Assembly (NCBI GenBank): GCA_958450365.1
Contig: CAUEEP010000757.1
Coordinates: forward strand, 987,501-1,051,500
DNA length: 64,000 nt
Direction of reading: 5' to 3'
Source: Mesorhabditis belari
Taxonomy: Eukaryota; Nematoda; Chromadorea; Rhabditida; Rhabditidae
Shown here: piece by piece, positions 1 to 12,944 of the stretch
Layout of the letters: each line of letters opens with the position of its first letter
How positions within the stretch are numbered: the stretch's first letter is position 1
Notes under the pieces: generated by a model
Database searches by the model: none
Told to the model about the DNA's origin: nothing
What the model saw: the letters and a program-made list of their open reading frames with translations, nothing else
Program-made: the position numbers and the translations under genes

Positions 1-350
1 ATACCAAGAATATTTAAATTGGATCACCGCAACACCAAGATATTTGAGCTCAAAGTTAGGTTGCCAATGGCAAAAGGAATGGGCGCTTATCAAATGTTCG
101 ATAACGAGAATTTTGAGAGTTTATAGTTAAATGAATAGGACATTTGATGTTTGCCATTGACAATCCAACTTTAAACTCAAATATCTTGATCTTAGGCTGT
201 TCAATTGAAATAGTTTTTATACCAATCGAAAGAGAAAGACTTGGTGCATCCAATGAGACCAAGAATATTTAAATTCAACACCCCAACACCAAGATATTTG
301 AGCTCAAAGTTTGTTTGTTAATGGGAAAAGCGGCGAGAGCTTATCAAATG
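1..350. repeat. Direct repeat pair, about 93 bases each
   Basis: Positions 1-95 and 258-350 are diverged copies of the same sequence. Both start with accaagaatatttaaatt, continue through accaagatatttgagctc and end in gcttatcaaatg. Parts of the sequence between them are inverted relative to the copies. The block lies downstream of the visible exons of the saposin-like gene, probably in an intron. No coding potential was recognised. Confidence 0.6.
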
Positions 351-399
351 CGCTTAAAGTTTAAAGTAGTTAAACGAATTTTCTAGAAAGTTCACTCAC

Positions 400-981
400 T
401 CAATAACTCCAAATATTTCCTCATCAGTATTGTTGGATTTGATCATTACTTGAATGGTATCAATGAGAACTGTGCAAAGGCCACAAGACAATGCACGAAC
501 CTCGGGATCGGGGTTTTTCACAAAACTCCATATTGTTTTGGTCATCTAAAAGTTTATCTCTTTTGATAATCAAAAAAACTTTTAGCTCTCTATATCTATA
601 GCTAGATTTTCAATGATATTTGACTAGTCTGTGCCTGATTTCACAAGTCTAGATCGAACAAAGATTGGGTAAACTAGCTTTTGACTGGGTAAACTGCTTT
701 TGGCTGGGTAAACTAGCTTTTGAAACACATTAAATGCTTTCAAATAAATGTTAGATTTAGTCTTTTAATAAAGCTTTAAATAGTCATTTTGAATAACAGA
801 ATAAAAGTTACTTTTGAATGTCTATGGAAATCAAAAAGCTTTTGATGATTACTGGTAAACTTTTCTATGAACTCACATAATATCGATTCAATTTTGCATC
901 TTTTGGCACCCTTGAATCTTGGATCATCAAACCAGCTGCTGCAAGACCAGCAAAAAGAAAAATCAAGGCCAAGTTCCGCAT
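400..981 (-). CDS. Saposin-B-domain secreted protein, partial (5' exons)
   Basis: Two exons are visible: 981-877 and 545-400. They join in phase 0 across an intron with a GTGAG donor and a TTTAG acceptor. The product begins with a clear signal peptide (MRNLALIFLFAGLAAAG). Exon 2 carries SCGLCTVLIDTIQVMIKS followed by N, T, D and E residues, a layout typical of the first half of a saposin B fold (C-x-x-C, amphipathic helix, then N-x-T). The second exon ends at a GA|GTGAG donor in phase 2, so at least one further exon with the remaining cysteines must lie left of the window. Nematode saposin-like proteins are small secreted lipid-interacting proteins, some of them pore-forming. That role is family knowledge, not shown here. 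Confidence 0.7.
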
Positions 982-1880
982 TTTAGGTCAAGAATTGCTG
1001 TAGACGTTGTTAAACAAAAAATTTTTCCAAAACGTGTTTAGAACGAATGACTTCAAGTGAAATATTTCAATGAAGTTTTCAAATCCGGCTACTTCTTCTC
1101 AATCAGGTTGAAAGGCCATGTGTTATCTCTTTTCCTTTTTTCTCGACTCCAATTTTTACATGGCCATAAAATGATTGTTCCCATTTTCGATAAGCCTTGT
1201 CCCTTGCTCTTCCTGGATTTTTTTCTTTAAAAACTGATCCCTAGAGTCATTTGTCGTGCAAAAACACAATGTATTGAGCAAGTTTCGAGAATATTTTGTC
1301 ATGGACTATGGACAGTGATGTCAGTGAAGGCTATCTGAACTCTTAGAAATGCTCTACTCCCAAAATAAGTGCCCCAGAAAGGGTGTGTTTACAAATTTCG
1401 GGCACAAAATACATTCCACGTTTCACTGGAAAGACACCAGCTGGCTGGGTGTTTTGGGCATAGTTTGAGCCCTCGATTTAAAGGGCTTTTAAAGGGATTT
1501 AAAGGACTTGAAAGGGCAAATTTTCGGCTTTTGCATCCATAGCGCAGTAGGTAGCGCGACTGTCTCTCGATCACAAAACCGCCCATAGGTACCGTTCGTT
1601 CCCCTGTAGCTACCTTGATTTTTGCTTTTAAAAAATTTAAAACCTGAGATGCACAACTAAATAAAATTCTCTATCTAACAAAGAAAAAAATTATTTAAAT
1701 CGGCTCACTGGGGGCTGCGCTTTCGGCCATATGGACAAGCGGACACTTGTCTTTTATATATAGTAGATTAAAAAGTGTAAAAAACAGAGAAAGCAAAAGA
1801 TTTTATCCCTAGAAGAATCGAACCCATGACGTTTTTCACTCAAAAAGTGCAAAAACAAAGAAAGCAAAAAAGATTGCATC

Positions 1881-1964
1881 GGGCCAGGATCGAACTTGAG
1901 ACTAACCGAGCTCAACTTGGCAGATCGGACGCCGGGACGCACTACCACTCGGCCACGCGGTGGC
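1881..1964 (-). tRNA. tRNA-like sequence (probable pseudogene or SINE head)
   Basis: Read on the minus strand it has an A-box-like stretch (TGGCCGAGTGGTAG) and, about 45 bases later, a B-box-like stretch (AGTTCGATCC). The spacing fits an internal pol III promoter. The middle does not fold into a convincing anticodon arm by eye. A second sequence with only the B-box-like part (gaagaatcgaacccatgac) lies just left at about 1812-1830, so this may be a tandem tRNA-derived element. A covariance-model scan would separate a gene from a relic. Confidence 0.4.
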
Positions 1965-2142
1965 TTGTATTCATTAATTTCGCTTTTTAAGAAAAACGAT
2001 CAAATTATGTGTCAAATGTTATTAGATTTTATGAAACTACGTAAAAATTTTGGTTTATAATGGCAAACTTTCAGCTCGATCGGCTGAGCCGTTTTCTCTA
2101 AAATCGCACAAACAGACAAACACACACATCGGTGGCAGACAT

Positions 2143-2357
2143 ACCGTATTTTCTCTAATAGTAGTGTACCCCGCCGAGTTGGTGACTATTTTACGGTTTC
2201 CAAGCTTTTGCAGAAGCTCAACACTCAAATCCCCCACTAGATCTCATCGTCAGCTACATTTTGTGACCCCACATCGATAGGTTCTGAGAAGCGGTTCTCG
2301 AGCTTTCGAGGAATTTAGGCGACGCTCAAGGTGCACTACGATTAGAGAAAATACGGT
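2143..2357. mobile_element. MITE family A, single copy
   Basis: About 215 bases bounded by inverted termini of the form ACCGTATTTTCTCTAATAG and its reverse complement. The interior (gccgagttggtgactatttt ... ctcatcgtcagctacatttt) recurs at 5236-5769, 9098-9637, 18518-18782 and 19521-20064. It has no coding capacity and is a non-autonomous inverted-repeat element. Open frames across it are incidental. Confidence 0.85.
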
Positions 2358-2358
2358 A

Positions 2359-2384
2359 CTCTCTCTCTCTCTCTCTCTCTCTCT
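2359..2384. repeat. CT dinucleotide microsatellite
   Basis: A run of about 12 CT units directly follows the right end of the adjacent MITE. Confidence 0.9.
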
Positions 2385-2675
2385 TATAATAAGCATAAGA
2401 TTTTGCAAAAAAGACTGTATTTGGCTTAAAATTTCAAAGAATCGACAAAAGCGAAAGAATCAATGCACTATTCTATACCCCAAAAACCCATAAACCACAG
2501 AACCAGTGTGCGCAATTGAGCCGAACTTTGTCACTTTGCTAAAACACGAAACTTTGCAAATCTTCAAACTCTTTTTTGATAATCATTTCTGTTTCTAAAT
2601 TTTAAAATGCTTTTTTTTTGACTCTAATTGGGGAAGTTAAAGATGAGAACTATTGTACAATAGCAATAGATTATA

Positions 2676-3195
2676 TTGGGTTGGGGATTATGACTCGGCG
2701 CCGAAAATCAAAAAAATGTCTAAAACTTCTATTCGACTTCGTCAAATAATATGCGTTTGATATGAGTAGAATGGTCAACTAATTCTCTACAAAATGACAT
2801 TTAAAAGAAAATTCAAACAGCGCCTCCGCTCAAGAAAAAGCCATTTTTTCACAAAAACTACAAACTGTGATCTAGAAAAAACCATTGGTGGGATCTTCCT
2901 GCAAATTTGGCAACTTAAGTAATTCAATGTGCTCTATCTTTTTTATATAAACACCAAAGAAGGTTTATGTGAAAGAAACTGTTCAAATGATGAGTCGGGC
3001 TCTTTGCCATTTTGACTAGCTGTGTTTGGGAGTCCATAAACTCCATGAAAGAAAAGCTTTGTGGAATCTCTCAAAAGTCATTTTGTAGAGAAATAGTGGA
3101 TCCTTTTGATGAAACCAAACGTATGTTTAAAGAAGGCTTTATGTGTGCAAAAAGTCCCTTTAAAGTTTGGCGCCGAGTCATAGTCCCCAACCCAA
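2676..3195. mobile_element. Mariner-type inverted-repeat element (about 520 bases)
   Basis: The termini are TTGGGTTGGGGATTATGACT and its near-perfect inverted counterpart near 3165-3195. TA dinucleotides flank both ends, as expected for a Tc1/mariner target-site duplication. The arms remain similar for some distance inward (tctctacaaaatgac occurs in both orientations), so the element is long and palindromic. No transposase reading frame was recognised. Confidence 0.75.
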
Positions 3196-3965
3196 TAGAA
3201 AGAAATCAGATCAAAATGTTCTTGATTTTTGAGAAAAATAAACATTTGAATAGAAGGAAGATGATTTGTGAAAAAAAAAAAAACAAGAACAAAAAGCATA
3301 TTCGAGATAAAAAATGGTGATGCTAAACTTTGACTTGAAATTCCAACCCAATTAAAACAATTAAAACCCAATTAGAACCCAATTAAACAATTAAAACCCA
3401 ATTAAAACCCAATTTAACACTTTTAAATGCAAATTTTCACAAAGAAATCAACTTTACCCTTACAATTTGATGGAAAACAATTTCGATATTAAGCTCGCAC
3501 AGCTAGAGAACTACAGTTACCGTAATCTACCGTAATCTATCGTATTTCATTAGTTGTTAACCACTACACCAAGTAGGGAATTTACTTAGAATAAAAGTTT
3601 CAAAGAAATTCAAGAAAATCGATCGTACAAAGAGCTCTTATGCAAATTTGTATTCATTCTTTTTCAATTTCCATTTGAATCTTTGTCATTTTAGCGAAAA
3701 TCCTCCAGCGATCACCTTTTTTTGATCGTTTTTTTCGATTGTTTATGTATAAATCAAAAATATTTTCCCGTTAATCATTGAATAACATTTTTTTTTTTTA
3801 GAAAAACAAGTCTTGTTGACTAGGAAAAATTTGAATAATTTAATCTGTGATTTCGTTTTGGACAATAAAGATTGAAAAAAACAGAAACTGACAATGAAAC
3901 CGGTATAAAAGAAGTGATGGAAAGCCTTCCATCATCAAATTTTCGATACTTTCATTTTTTGAGAA

Positions 3966-6655
3966 ATGCTATTCGCTTTGGTATTCATTGTGCTTTTAGC
4001 CGGTGTGCAGGCGAGCACTGGACTCTCGTGTGCCCAATGCACGGTCGGTTTTTGGCCCAAAAAGAGAATCAAAACACCTTAAAAGTCTACCTCAACACGA
4101 TAAGTTGTAAAGTTGAACTAGTAACACTTATCTATTCGTTGAAGTACTTGAAAGTACTACTTGATGGACAACAACTTGTACATTATTATACAATTTATAC
4201 CATAGGTTACTCCCAGTTTTAGTCAGGCTAGACTTGAGCCAGTCCTAGCATGGCTCTTTTCAAAGATTTTTCAATAATAGTTCATTTTTATATTGAAAAG
4301 TTGATAAAACAGCAATTTATACCATTTAAATATAAAAATAAACATTTATAAACATTTATACCATTTACATAAAGCATTTTACCATTTAAATCGATTTAAA
4401 CACTCCAACATTCATTTTTGATTAAGAAAACAAATGGATTTTTGAATTTTAAAACCCTATTTGCAACAGTTTTTAACAGTTTTAGCAAAGGTTTGAGCTT
4501 TTATCGTTTCTTGGGATTAGATTTGACATAAACTAGTCAAAGTCAAAGGAATTTTGCAATTTTAGGTTACTTCCAATCAGGCTAGACTTGAGCCAGTCCT
4601 AGCATGGTTCTTTTTAAAGATTTTAATGGATTTTTCAATAATAGTTCATTTTTATACTGAAAAGTTGATAAAACAGCAATTTTTTTCTCAAAGGAAAACA
4701 TTTTTAGACCTATGCGAATCAAGTGAAAGCATTCTGCGGTGGGAATCTCAAGACATTGACTCAAGCTTGCATGAAAAATTATCTGATGACAACTTGTAAG
4801 AAGAATGGGGTGAGTTTTGGATAGAAACTATTAGGTTGAGTACTAAAGAGGGAAGAATGATTGCATCCCGTGGCCTTTTCCGATGGTAGATAGATCATTC
4901 GACGCAGAATTTCACATAAATACTGTAATTGATGAGCACTCTCGAATAGAAAGGTAGGGTAGAGGGGGAGGGGAAGAATAGAACGGTAGGGAAGAGGGGG
5001 AGCGAAAGAATAGAACGGTACACTGTTCAATCACAGGATTTACGGTAAGTTTTTACCCCTTCGTTATCTAAATGAATGAGTCTAAAACTACCAAATACTA
5101 AACAATTTCTTTCATTAAAAATCTTTATCGTTTACTTTTTGTCCAAACAATTTTGCGAATTATAGAATAATCTGCGTGATTGGTACTTTTAAAATATTGA
5201 AAAATGAGTACATAAAGAAAACGGTTGAACGGATTACCGTATTCTCTCCAATAGTAGTGCACCCCGCCGAGTTGATGACTATTTTAAGGTTTTTAGAGTT
5301 TTCGCAGAAGCTCAACACTCAAATCCCCCACAAGATCTCATCGTCAGCTACATTTTCTGATCCCACATCGATAGGTTCTGATAAGCGGTTCTCGAGATTT
5401 CGAGGAATTTAGACGACGCTCAGGCTGCACTACTATTAGAGAGAATACGGGATTCGGCCATCACTGGATTCACCTAAAACTATTGTAATCTAGAAGTTAA
5501 ATGCCTGAGAAAGAGGTATCACCTCACAGCTGTTACCGTAATCTGCTAAAGCTGCTTGCTCTATTCTCTTTCTCTCCAATAGTAGTGCACCCCGCCGAGT
5601 TGATGACTATTTTACGGTTTCTAAGTTTTCGCAGAAGCTCAACACTCAAATCCCCCACAAGATCTCATCGTCAGCTACATTTTCTGATCCCACATCGATA
5701 GGTTCTGATAAGCGCTTTTCGAGATTTCGACCAATTTAGGTAACGCTCATCTATTAGAGAGAATACGGTATTCTGAAATTTTGTTTGTAGCTCTAACTTT
5801 TAATCTAACTTTGTAGATCTTTTTTATCTGTCATAAATTAAATTTTATTAAAAGAAACGAACTAAACGCATGATCGGATCATGAACACTTACCGTAAATA
5901 CTGTAATAGTACCCCACCCCCATAGTGACGGTGCGGAGCGTTGCGTAGTCTAGCTTTGGACGCGTTTTTCTCGACACTGGTTTATGCTACAATGCGCGCT
6001 TAGGTATCAAAAAATAGCTGAAATTCAAGGCTATTTTTTGATACCAAAGACGCATTTTTTGGAAGTACAGGTGCTTTGAAAAAAATGAAATACTAAAAAA
6101 CTTTTGCGACTACGCGACTGTACGAGGGAGGGTGGGGTACTATTACAGTATCTACGGTATGTTTTTATCAAAATAACTTCAAACTCTTGGTGATCACTTT
6201 GAAATGACGGGTTTTTCCATTACAGTATTTACGGTAGCTTCTTCCTAATAAAAGAAAACCTTCAAAACAAAGCTTTTCAGAAACTTTTAAAAGTAATTTA
6301 GAGAAATTGGGTTATCTAAGAAAAAAACTATATTTCATTAGTAGCTTGAGAATTATTCAATGAGAAAATGAATTTAAATGCAAAACTTAGTACTCAATCT
6401 AATAAGATTTATCTCCAAGTCCATTGAAGTTCCTTTGAAATCAAAATGATTACAAAAAAAGTTCAACAAAAGTGGTAAAGAAAGTTTGAATTGATTGAAA
6501 AGTGAACTCTTTTCCCCTTTCGATTTCAGAACTCAGTCGCTACTTGCACGAATGCTTACAATCAACTCTTACCGTTTTTCACCAAAACCGTCACACAATC
6601 TCGAGCCGGGAAATCGATTTCATTCATGTGTCATGGGATTTATCAATGCACATAA
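3966..6655 (+). CDS. Small secreted cysteine-containing protein, 3 exons
   Basis: Exons 3966-4043, 4708-4809 and 6530-6655 join in phase 0 with good splice signals and give about 101 residues. The N-terminus is a signal peptide (MLFALVFIVLLAGVQAST) followed by LSCAQCT. The remaining cysteines are in KAFCGG, QACMKNY, TTCKKNG, ATCTNAY and FMCHGIYQC near the C-terminus, giving a stop-terminated, Cys-spaced mature peptide. I do not recognise the family; the size and spacing are reminiscent of small saposin-like or other nematode secreted proteins. Intron 2 is about 1.7 kb and holds a composite MITE and another inverted-repeat element. Phase continuity across all three exons is the main support. 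Confidence 0.6.
4203..4687. repeat. Direct repeat pair in intron 1 of the small secreted gene
   Basis: Positions 4203-4318 and 4565-4687 are about 115-base direct copies. Both contain caggctagacttgagccagt, a shared block ending in atggtt/ctctttt and the block ttgataaaacagcaattt. The sequence between them is AT-rich with no recognised feature. Confidence 0.75.
5236..5769. mobile_element. Composite MITE: two family A copies with a fixed spacer
   Basis: Two family A elements (5236-5450 and about 5567-5769) lie in the same orientation, separated by a spacer containing aatgcctgagaaagaggtat and cacctcacag. The same A-spacer-A arrangement recurs at 9098-9637 and, inverted, at 19521-20064. The composite therefore seems to move or duplicate as one unit of about 540 bases. 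No coding sequence is present. Confidence 0.8.
5891..6158. mobile_element. MITE family B
   Basis: Bounded by ACCGTAAATACTGTAATAG and its inverted form ending in CTACGGT at 6158. An internal hairpin (ggtatcaaaaaatagctgaa paired with its complement) and the interior motif gttgcgtagt are shared with copies at 23923-24188 and 58300-58565. Total length is about 268 bases and it is non-coding. Confidence 0.85.
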
Positions 6656-6692
6656 GTGAAATCTTTTTATAATGTTAATTTCTCTTTATATG

Positions 6693-6917
6693 GTATATGT
6701 CTTAGCCGTTTACGAAATTCAGTCGCTAAAAAATCATTCATTAGCGGCTAGCCATGTTCATAATCAAAGCTGTAGCAAATCAAAGCAAAGGGCTTGGTTT
6801 TGTTTGAGCTTTACTGAAAATCTGGTGAAAAACTGATCGATTAATCATTCGTAAACGGCTAGCCAAAAAAATTTCATTCGTTAGCGGCTGAATTTCGTAA
6901 ACGGCTACGACATATAC
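6693..6917. mobile_element. Inverted-repeat element (about 225 bases)
   Basis: The left arm (gtatatgtcttagccgttta cgaaattcag...) is matched inverted by the right arm (ctgaatttcgtaaacggcta cgacatatac). The arms are about 55 bases and include the palindromic word ggctagcc. No internal coding sequence. A second full copy was not noticed in the window. Confidence 0.75.
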
Positions 6918-8165
6918 TTTTTGATCAACCCTTTACCGCTTAAACGTTGTTTATGTTATGTTACAAATGATAACTCTTAATCAAAATAAAATTTGGATTT
7001 TACAAGCCCAGAAAACAAAGCTTTGTAAGTGAAAAACATTCATTAGCAATTACCGCTCAGCCGTACTTTGTGCGCGCGAACAATCGCTCGCGATCTGGCC
7101 CCCTTTCACTCCATATACCCCTCACTCTCCCCCTCTCCCCAGGTACTTCGTTTCTTTTAGAGTCGTTTGCATGGCTTTGCTTTGTGACGCGCTCGCCCAA
7201 AATTCGATCCAAATCGTTGTCAAGTCGGCCTCGTTTTGTTTTCAATCAACTTTTGTCAGATGAGAAGCGAGCCCCGAATGGGCAATAATTTTTGGGAGTC
7301 CCGAGAGGGACGAAAAAGACGGAAACCAAGAATCGCTTAGGATTTTGGTTCGAAACGATCCTTGAAGACACAAATGAATTTCATTGAAAGATAACCAATT
7401 TACTCAACATGCAACAAAGATAATGTCTATTCTTGGCTTCATTTTCAGTAAAAGCAAACAATACCTGGTATTCCTTGAGGGATTTGACGTTGAAATTGCA
7501 CCCAACGACTTTCCGTTTGACTGACTTCTCATTTTTCTTTCTTTCTTTTCTTTCATTTCAAAATGAACCCGGTTATTCATCAGAATTGGATGATTTATCA
7601 CCTGAGATTTAAAGATATATCTATTTTTAGCTTTATATCATAAAGCATCACTGTTTTATCTTACAAATACTTACCAGTGTCTCCTTTTTTTCCTCGTTCA
7701 CTTCTAGCTCATCTATGAAAAGAGATATTGAAGCTCTTTTCGAAGTTAACTCATAAATTCAAATGTTTAGTCAGAAATCCAGCACTTTTCAATAGCTTTA
7801 CTTATCACTATTTCTGGTCAATTTTCAGATTAAGAAGCCAAACCAAATCAATCCATTTAGCTTTTGGTTTGTCTTGAGAAATGTCATTACGTTAACTCAA
7901 GTATATAGCCTGCTTCATTGCATAGGCTGGATTTGTAGGTTTTTCTGTAAACTTTATATATTTATCGGCAATGCGTTAGACTTTCACTGAAAGCTGTAAT
8001 TCTAAAGAGCATGCTTACAAAAAGATCTGCTAAAGAATTTTCGATACTCTGAAGATCGATTCCTGAAAAAGATTCTCATTTTTGATTTTCTTTGACTAAA
8101 AGTACCCTCAGTTTAGCATTTTATCATTGATTTTTGGAAATTTCAGATCTCAAATGTGCAAAGTA

Positions 8166-8392
8166 CACTAATGGACAATGAAATATGATATTTGAAAAAA
8201 GATCGTAACTTTCGCGCGTCTGTAACTCCCTTGTCTTTACCGTATTTCTAAATATTAATATTACCATTGCGTAGCCCTTGAAAAAAGCTTTCAGACAATG
8301 TAAAACACTAATGGTTTAAACTCAAAGACAAGAGAGTTACAGACGCGCGAAAGTGACGATCTTTTTTCAATTATGATATTTCATTGTCCAGT
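8166..8392. mobile_element. MITE family C, copy 1
   Basis: Inverted arms of about 65 bases start with ggacaatgaaatatgatatt and carry tttcgcgcgtctgtaactc close to the inner side. The same element in opposite orientation is at 24679-24903. It is non-coding. Confidence 0.85.
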
Positions 8393-8684
8393 ACTGTACA
8401 CTTTCTACGCTTTTCCTTCAGAAAATCTTTGAGATCCAAGATCATTCTTATCATGACCGCAAAACTGTGCAAATGTGCAAAGTACTTCTAAATTTTCCCA
8501 TTACCAGCTTTTCCCTTTTCAATCAACTTTTTATCACAATAAAAATCACAAATGAATTTTTTCACAAAATAAGATTTGGTAAGTAAGAGGATAGGTCAAT
8601 TTTCAACGATGAGGTCAACTTTCTTGTAGATCTTTGTCAAAGGGGGCACTTTCTTTTTGGTCTATACAATCACTGGAGATCTCT

Positions 8685-11600
8685 CTATCGATAATCAGCA
8701 TTTTTAAACGATTTGCAGCAGACGTCGACCTCGAAAATGTTGAACAATTCGGCTAACTCGAAATTTTCTCTGATCATCGTGACGGAGCGCTGAAAGGAAA
8801 CTTGAATACAGTCTCTCTATAACGGAAATCTATAGGAAAACTTTATATAGTGGAATGGAATTTTGGTCCCGGCCGACGTTAAGCTATATTTAACGGCACT
8901 CTATATAGCGGACTGACTCTCTCTATTTTGATTTCTTCCATTCCATTATAGAGAGTCGACTCTCATTTTTCGAGCATTTTTAAAGTTTAAAACTCTTTCC
9001 GAATTTTCGAATTATTATTAAGTGTATTCTTTGTTTTCCGAAAGATCAATAGTTTTGAAAAGTATCGTAATCTTTTTACTTTTCATTTATTCGACTTACC
9101 GTCTTTTCTCCAATAGCAGTGCACCCCGCCGAGTTGGTCACTATTTTACGGCTTTCAAAGTTTTCGCAGAAGCCCAACACTCAAATCCCCCACAAGATCT
9201 CATCGTCAGCTACACTTTCTGACCCCACATCAATAGGTTCTGATAAGCGTTTCTTGAGATTTCGAGGAATTTAGGCAACGCTCAAGGTGCACTACTATTA
9301 GAGAAAAGACGGGATTTGGCGATCACTGGATTCAGCTAAAACTATTGTAATCTAGAAATTAAATGCCTGAGAAAGAGGTATCACCTCACAGATGTTACCG
9401 TAATCTGCCAAAGCTGCTTGCTCAATTCTCTTTCTCTCTAATAGTAGTGCCGAGTCAGTTGATGACTATTTTACAGTTTCTAAGTTTTCACAGAAGCTCT
9501 ACACTCAAATCCCCCACAAGATCTCATCGTCAGCTACATTTTCCAACCCCACATTGATAAGTTCTGATAAGCGGTTCTCGAGATTTCGAAGAATTTAGGC
9601 AACGCTCAAGATGCACTACTATTAGAGAAAATACGGTATCTATTGAAGAAGTAGAGGGACAAGAGAATTTCCAAGTTTTGACAATTGTTGAATAGAATAG
9701 TTGATAGATATAGGAAAAGAGTAGAAATTATTAAACCAAACAAAAAAATTATTAGGTTGATGAAAACCTGATGACACCTTTTTCACCATTCTCTTTCTAA
9801 ATCTCTGGAAGTCCAGCTGCTATTGGGATTTGCTTTAATTAGACAGAGAATAGATTAGCTGTTTGATTTTTGACACTTTTTAATCAAACTCTTTTTCAAA
9901 AGTGGTGACTTTTTGGGCGACCAATTTTGTCTGTGGAGGGTGCCTTTCTATTACAATATTTACGGTATCAAATTTTGAAGTCTTTTTGAAGCTTTTCTCA
10001 TAACTCACCGCCATTTTTGGTATCAACAACATTAGGGAAGCCATTTTCGAGGTAGTTGTCGGTCCATCATAGCCTTGTTGCCTGAAAGACTCTTCATTTC
10101 AAAAGTTCTTTTCTTAATTTTTCAACTCACTGATAGTATATGTGAAGATCCCTGAAAACTTGATCGTGTGTCTCAAAGATTGTCTTGATCGTTTCTTGCT
10201 TTAAACCAGGGACACCTAAAGTTTCAATCTTCTTAAAGTTAACTGAATACCTTCTTGTACCTTAAAGTTATTGGATTGGTGAATTGAAAACTGCCGCCTA
10301 TTGTCATATGTGACAGTTTGAGCACTTTCTTCAAAAGAAACCCATTTTGGTGTCAATGGAAAAGTTGTAGAGAATCAAAAATCAAGCTTATATCCAAATT
10401 TTCAGAACGATTCAAAAACTGGTTTTCAAGAAATGCGAAATTTACGAATTTTCACAAAACTTGCATTTTAAACGAAACTACTAAGTGTATCTTTTTGGAA
10501 ATTTGGATATAAGCTTGATTTTTGATTCTCTACAACTTTTCTATTGACACCAAAATGGGTTTCTTTTGAAGAAAGTGCTCAAACTGGGATATCTCCAGTC
10601 CTCGATTTTTGAGTCTCACACTTGTCTCACACACAAACCTAAATCCGATGCAGAAAGAGGAATCCGCAAATTGTCTGTAAAATGGACAGAAGTCGTCAAT
10701 AATAATGGAAATTATTTCGAATGAATTTATGGTTTTATGTTGAATAAATTTTAGTTCAAAGTCCGGCAGCTTTCAATTCACCAACCCAATAACTGAATAC
10801 CTTCTTTTACCCTAAAGTTAAGTGAATACCTTCTCAAAGTTAACTGAATTACCTTCTTGCCATAAGAATAGAGCAATGATTGCTAAATATTCATAATCAG
10901 TGATTTGAATTCTTCGCATATGACCGATGATCGTGTTGAGAATGTAAGCCATTGCAGGGCGGAAGATTCTAGAAAAATTCTTCTAGTTTTTCAGAATCTA
11001 AAGCTCTCTGATCTTTTAGAATTTGAATTTTGATTCAATGATTTAAAGAATGTTTTTTTTTTTGTTGTTTTTTTCTGTAAAACTCACGTCGCAGCTTCTT
11101 TTGGATCCGCTTTTACCGATTCAGCATTCTCGTAATATTTCTGAAGTTCACTCAATTTTATATATCCTCCATCAGGCATAATGATTCGATCATCATCTAA
11201 AATGGTTTGGAAATAAAAATTGCAACAATTTTTTTAAAGTTTACATCAAAGATGGGAATTTGGAAAGCGATCAAAATGGCACTTTAGCGCACTTTTTCGA
11301 TTTTACTCTATAATTCGATGTCAAATTAACAGATCGACTTAAGGTTGGTTTTAAAATGATCCTCATTAAATTTGGTTATAGAAAGCTACAATTTATTTTG
11401 TCTACTCAAGTGTAAGAAGATAGAGAAAATTAGTGTCAAAGTTGAACTACCTACTTGGAAAAGTTGATCAACTTGGATGGTCTATAACTCGAGGTATAGA
11501 AATTGAATCAACGTATGGTTGGTTTTAAAATGATCCTCATTAAATTTGGTTATAGAAAGCTACAATTTATTTTGTCTACTCAAGTGTAAGAAGATAGAGA

Positions 11601-12891
11601 AAATTAGTGTCAAAGTTGAACTACCAGATAACTTTCAGTTATTTTTTAAAAAAAAATACCGACTGGGGCTACCAGTGGTGAATTTATCGCATACACGAAA
11701 TATATCAATCACAATACAACGACACACACAATACTAGGCTATATCTTAACTTAACCCACGTCATGACAGACGGCTCCCTAACCCTAAGCTCAATGGGGAA
11801 CTAAATAGCTTTTTTGGTGGTGAAGGGAAGATGACGATGAAGGAGTGGCTTGTCACTTTAAAGAACTGGGGCCACAACCACCAGACTGCCCTCCAGAAAA
11901 CCTCTCAACCCGAAGGGAAAGGAAATCCGAAGGGGGGTGACCATGTCGCATGTGGGGTTCGAACCCTCGACCTTCCGATTAAGATAAAAGACACTTAACC
12001 AGTCAGCCACACGTGCTTATCTGGTAGTTCTTGGCTTATTTGATGCCATTTACTCTAGGAATCAGAATCAGACCATAAATCAAAACCATTAAACTTTGAA
12101 AATGCTAAGTTTTTGTTTTAAATTGAATTTAGAGAACTTTAATTCGATTTCCCGAAACTTTTGAAGATCTAAAAGTGAAATCCTTATGCTATTTTGTTTT
12201 TTTTCTTTACTTAAACGTGCTTGTTTATGCATTTACCTTGTGTCAAGGTCAACTTGCGCCATTTCACCCTAGCCTTGTTACATCCACGTAACATTTTTAC
12301 TAGAAATCTATCTATCTTTCTTTCAGATTTTCTTTGTTTTAATGATTTTTGATTAAATTCTATTGACAGTTTGATTTTTAATTGAATAGAATATAGGAAA
12401 AGAGTAATGTAACCAAAATTATTCATACTTTAAAAGCTCAACAGGGAATATTCTCGTTTCTTCAAGTCCTAAGTTCATTTAAAAGATTTTTTTCGATCTT
12501 TTCAAGTACTAAATTCCTAAAAACTACAGTAAAATCAAATTTAGCGTTTATTTAGCGTTAAATTAGCATTTACCAATAAATTTACAGTGTTTTTATTGAG
12601 CCAATACTCTTTCTCAGACTCACTCTCATCCGTGCCGAACATTCGATACGATTGATAGGCTCGATCGACGTGTGAAAGGTAACAAAAGAAGTTTTTGAAT
12701 AGAAGAACCTAAAGCAAAGAGTTTGCAATGAGAGCTAAAGAGGGGGTTTAAAAAACTAAAAAAAAATTTTTTTCACCCAATAATAAAAAAAAAAAGGAAA
12801 TAATAATAAAAATAAAAAAAATTAATAAAAAAAATTAAATAAATTAATTAGTTAAATAAATTATGGTAAAATAAAAAAAAAAATGATTGTT

Positions 12892-12944
<53 letters not shown>

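Larger units (their letters stand above)
982..3965. other. Intergenic stretch with repeats only
   Basis: No convincing exon chain was found. The stretch holds tRNA-like sequence near 1535-1610 and 1881-1964, a MITE at 2143-2357, a CT microsatellite and a mariner-like inverted-repeat element at 2676-3195. A short tandem of an AT-rich aattaaaaccc motif lies around 3345-3415. The open frames here overlap these repeats. Confidence 0.5.
6656..8684. other. Intergenic stretch between two converging genes
   Basis: This stretch separates the + strand small secreted gene from the 3' end of the - strand nuclear receptor. It holds an inverted-repeat element at 6693-6917, a GC-richer block at about 7060-7290 related to the repeat family of 36-46 kb (gcgcgaacaatcgctcgc, then a pyrimidine-rich run), and a MITE at 8166-8392. 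No additional exon chain was recognised. Confidence 0.45.
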
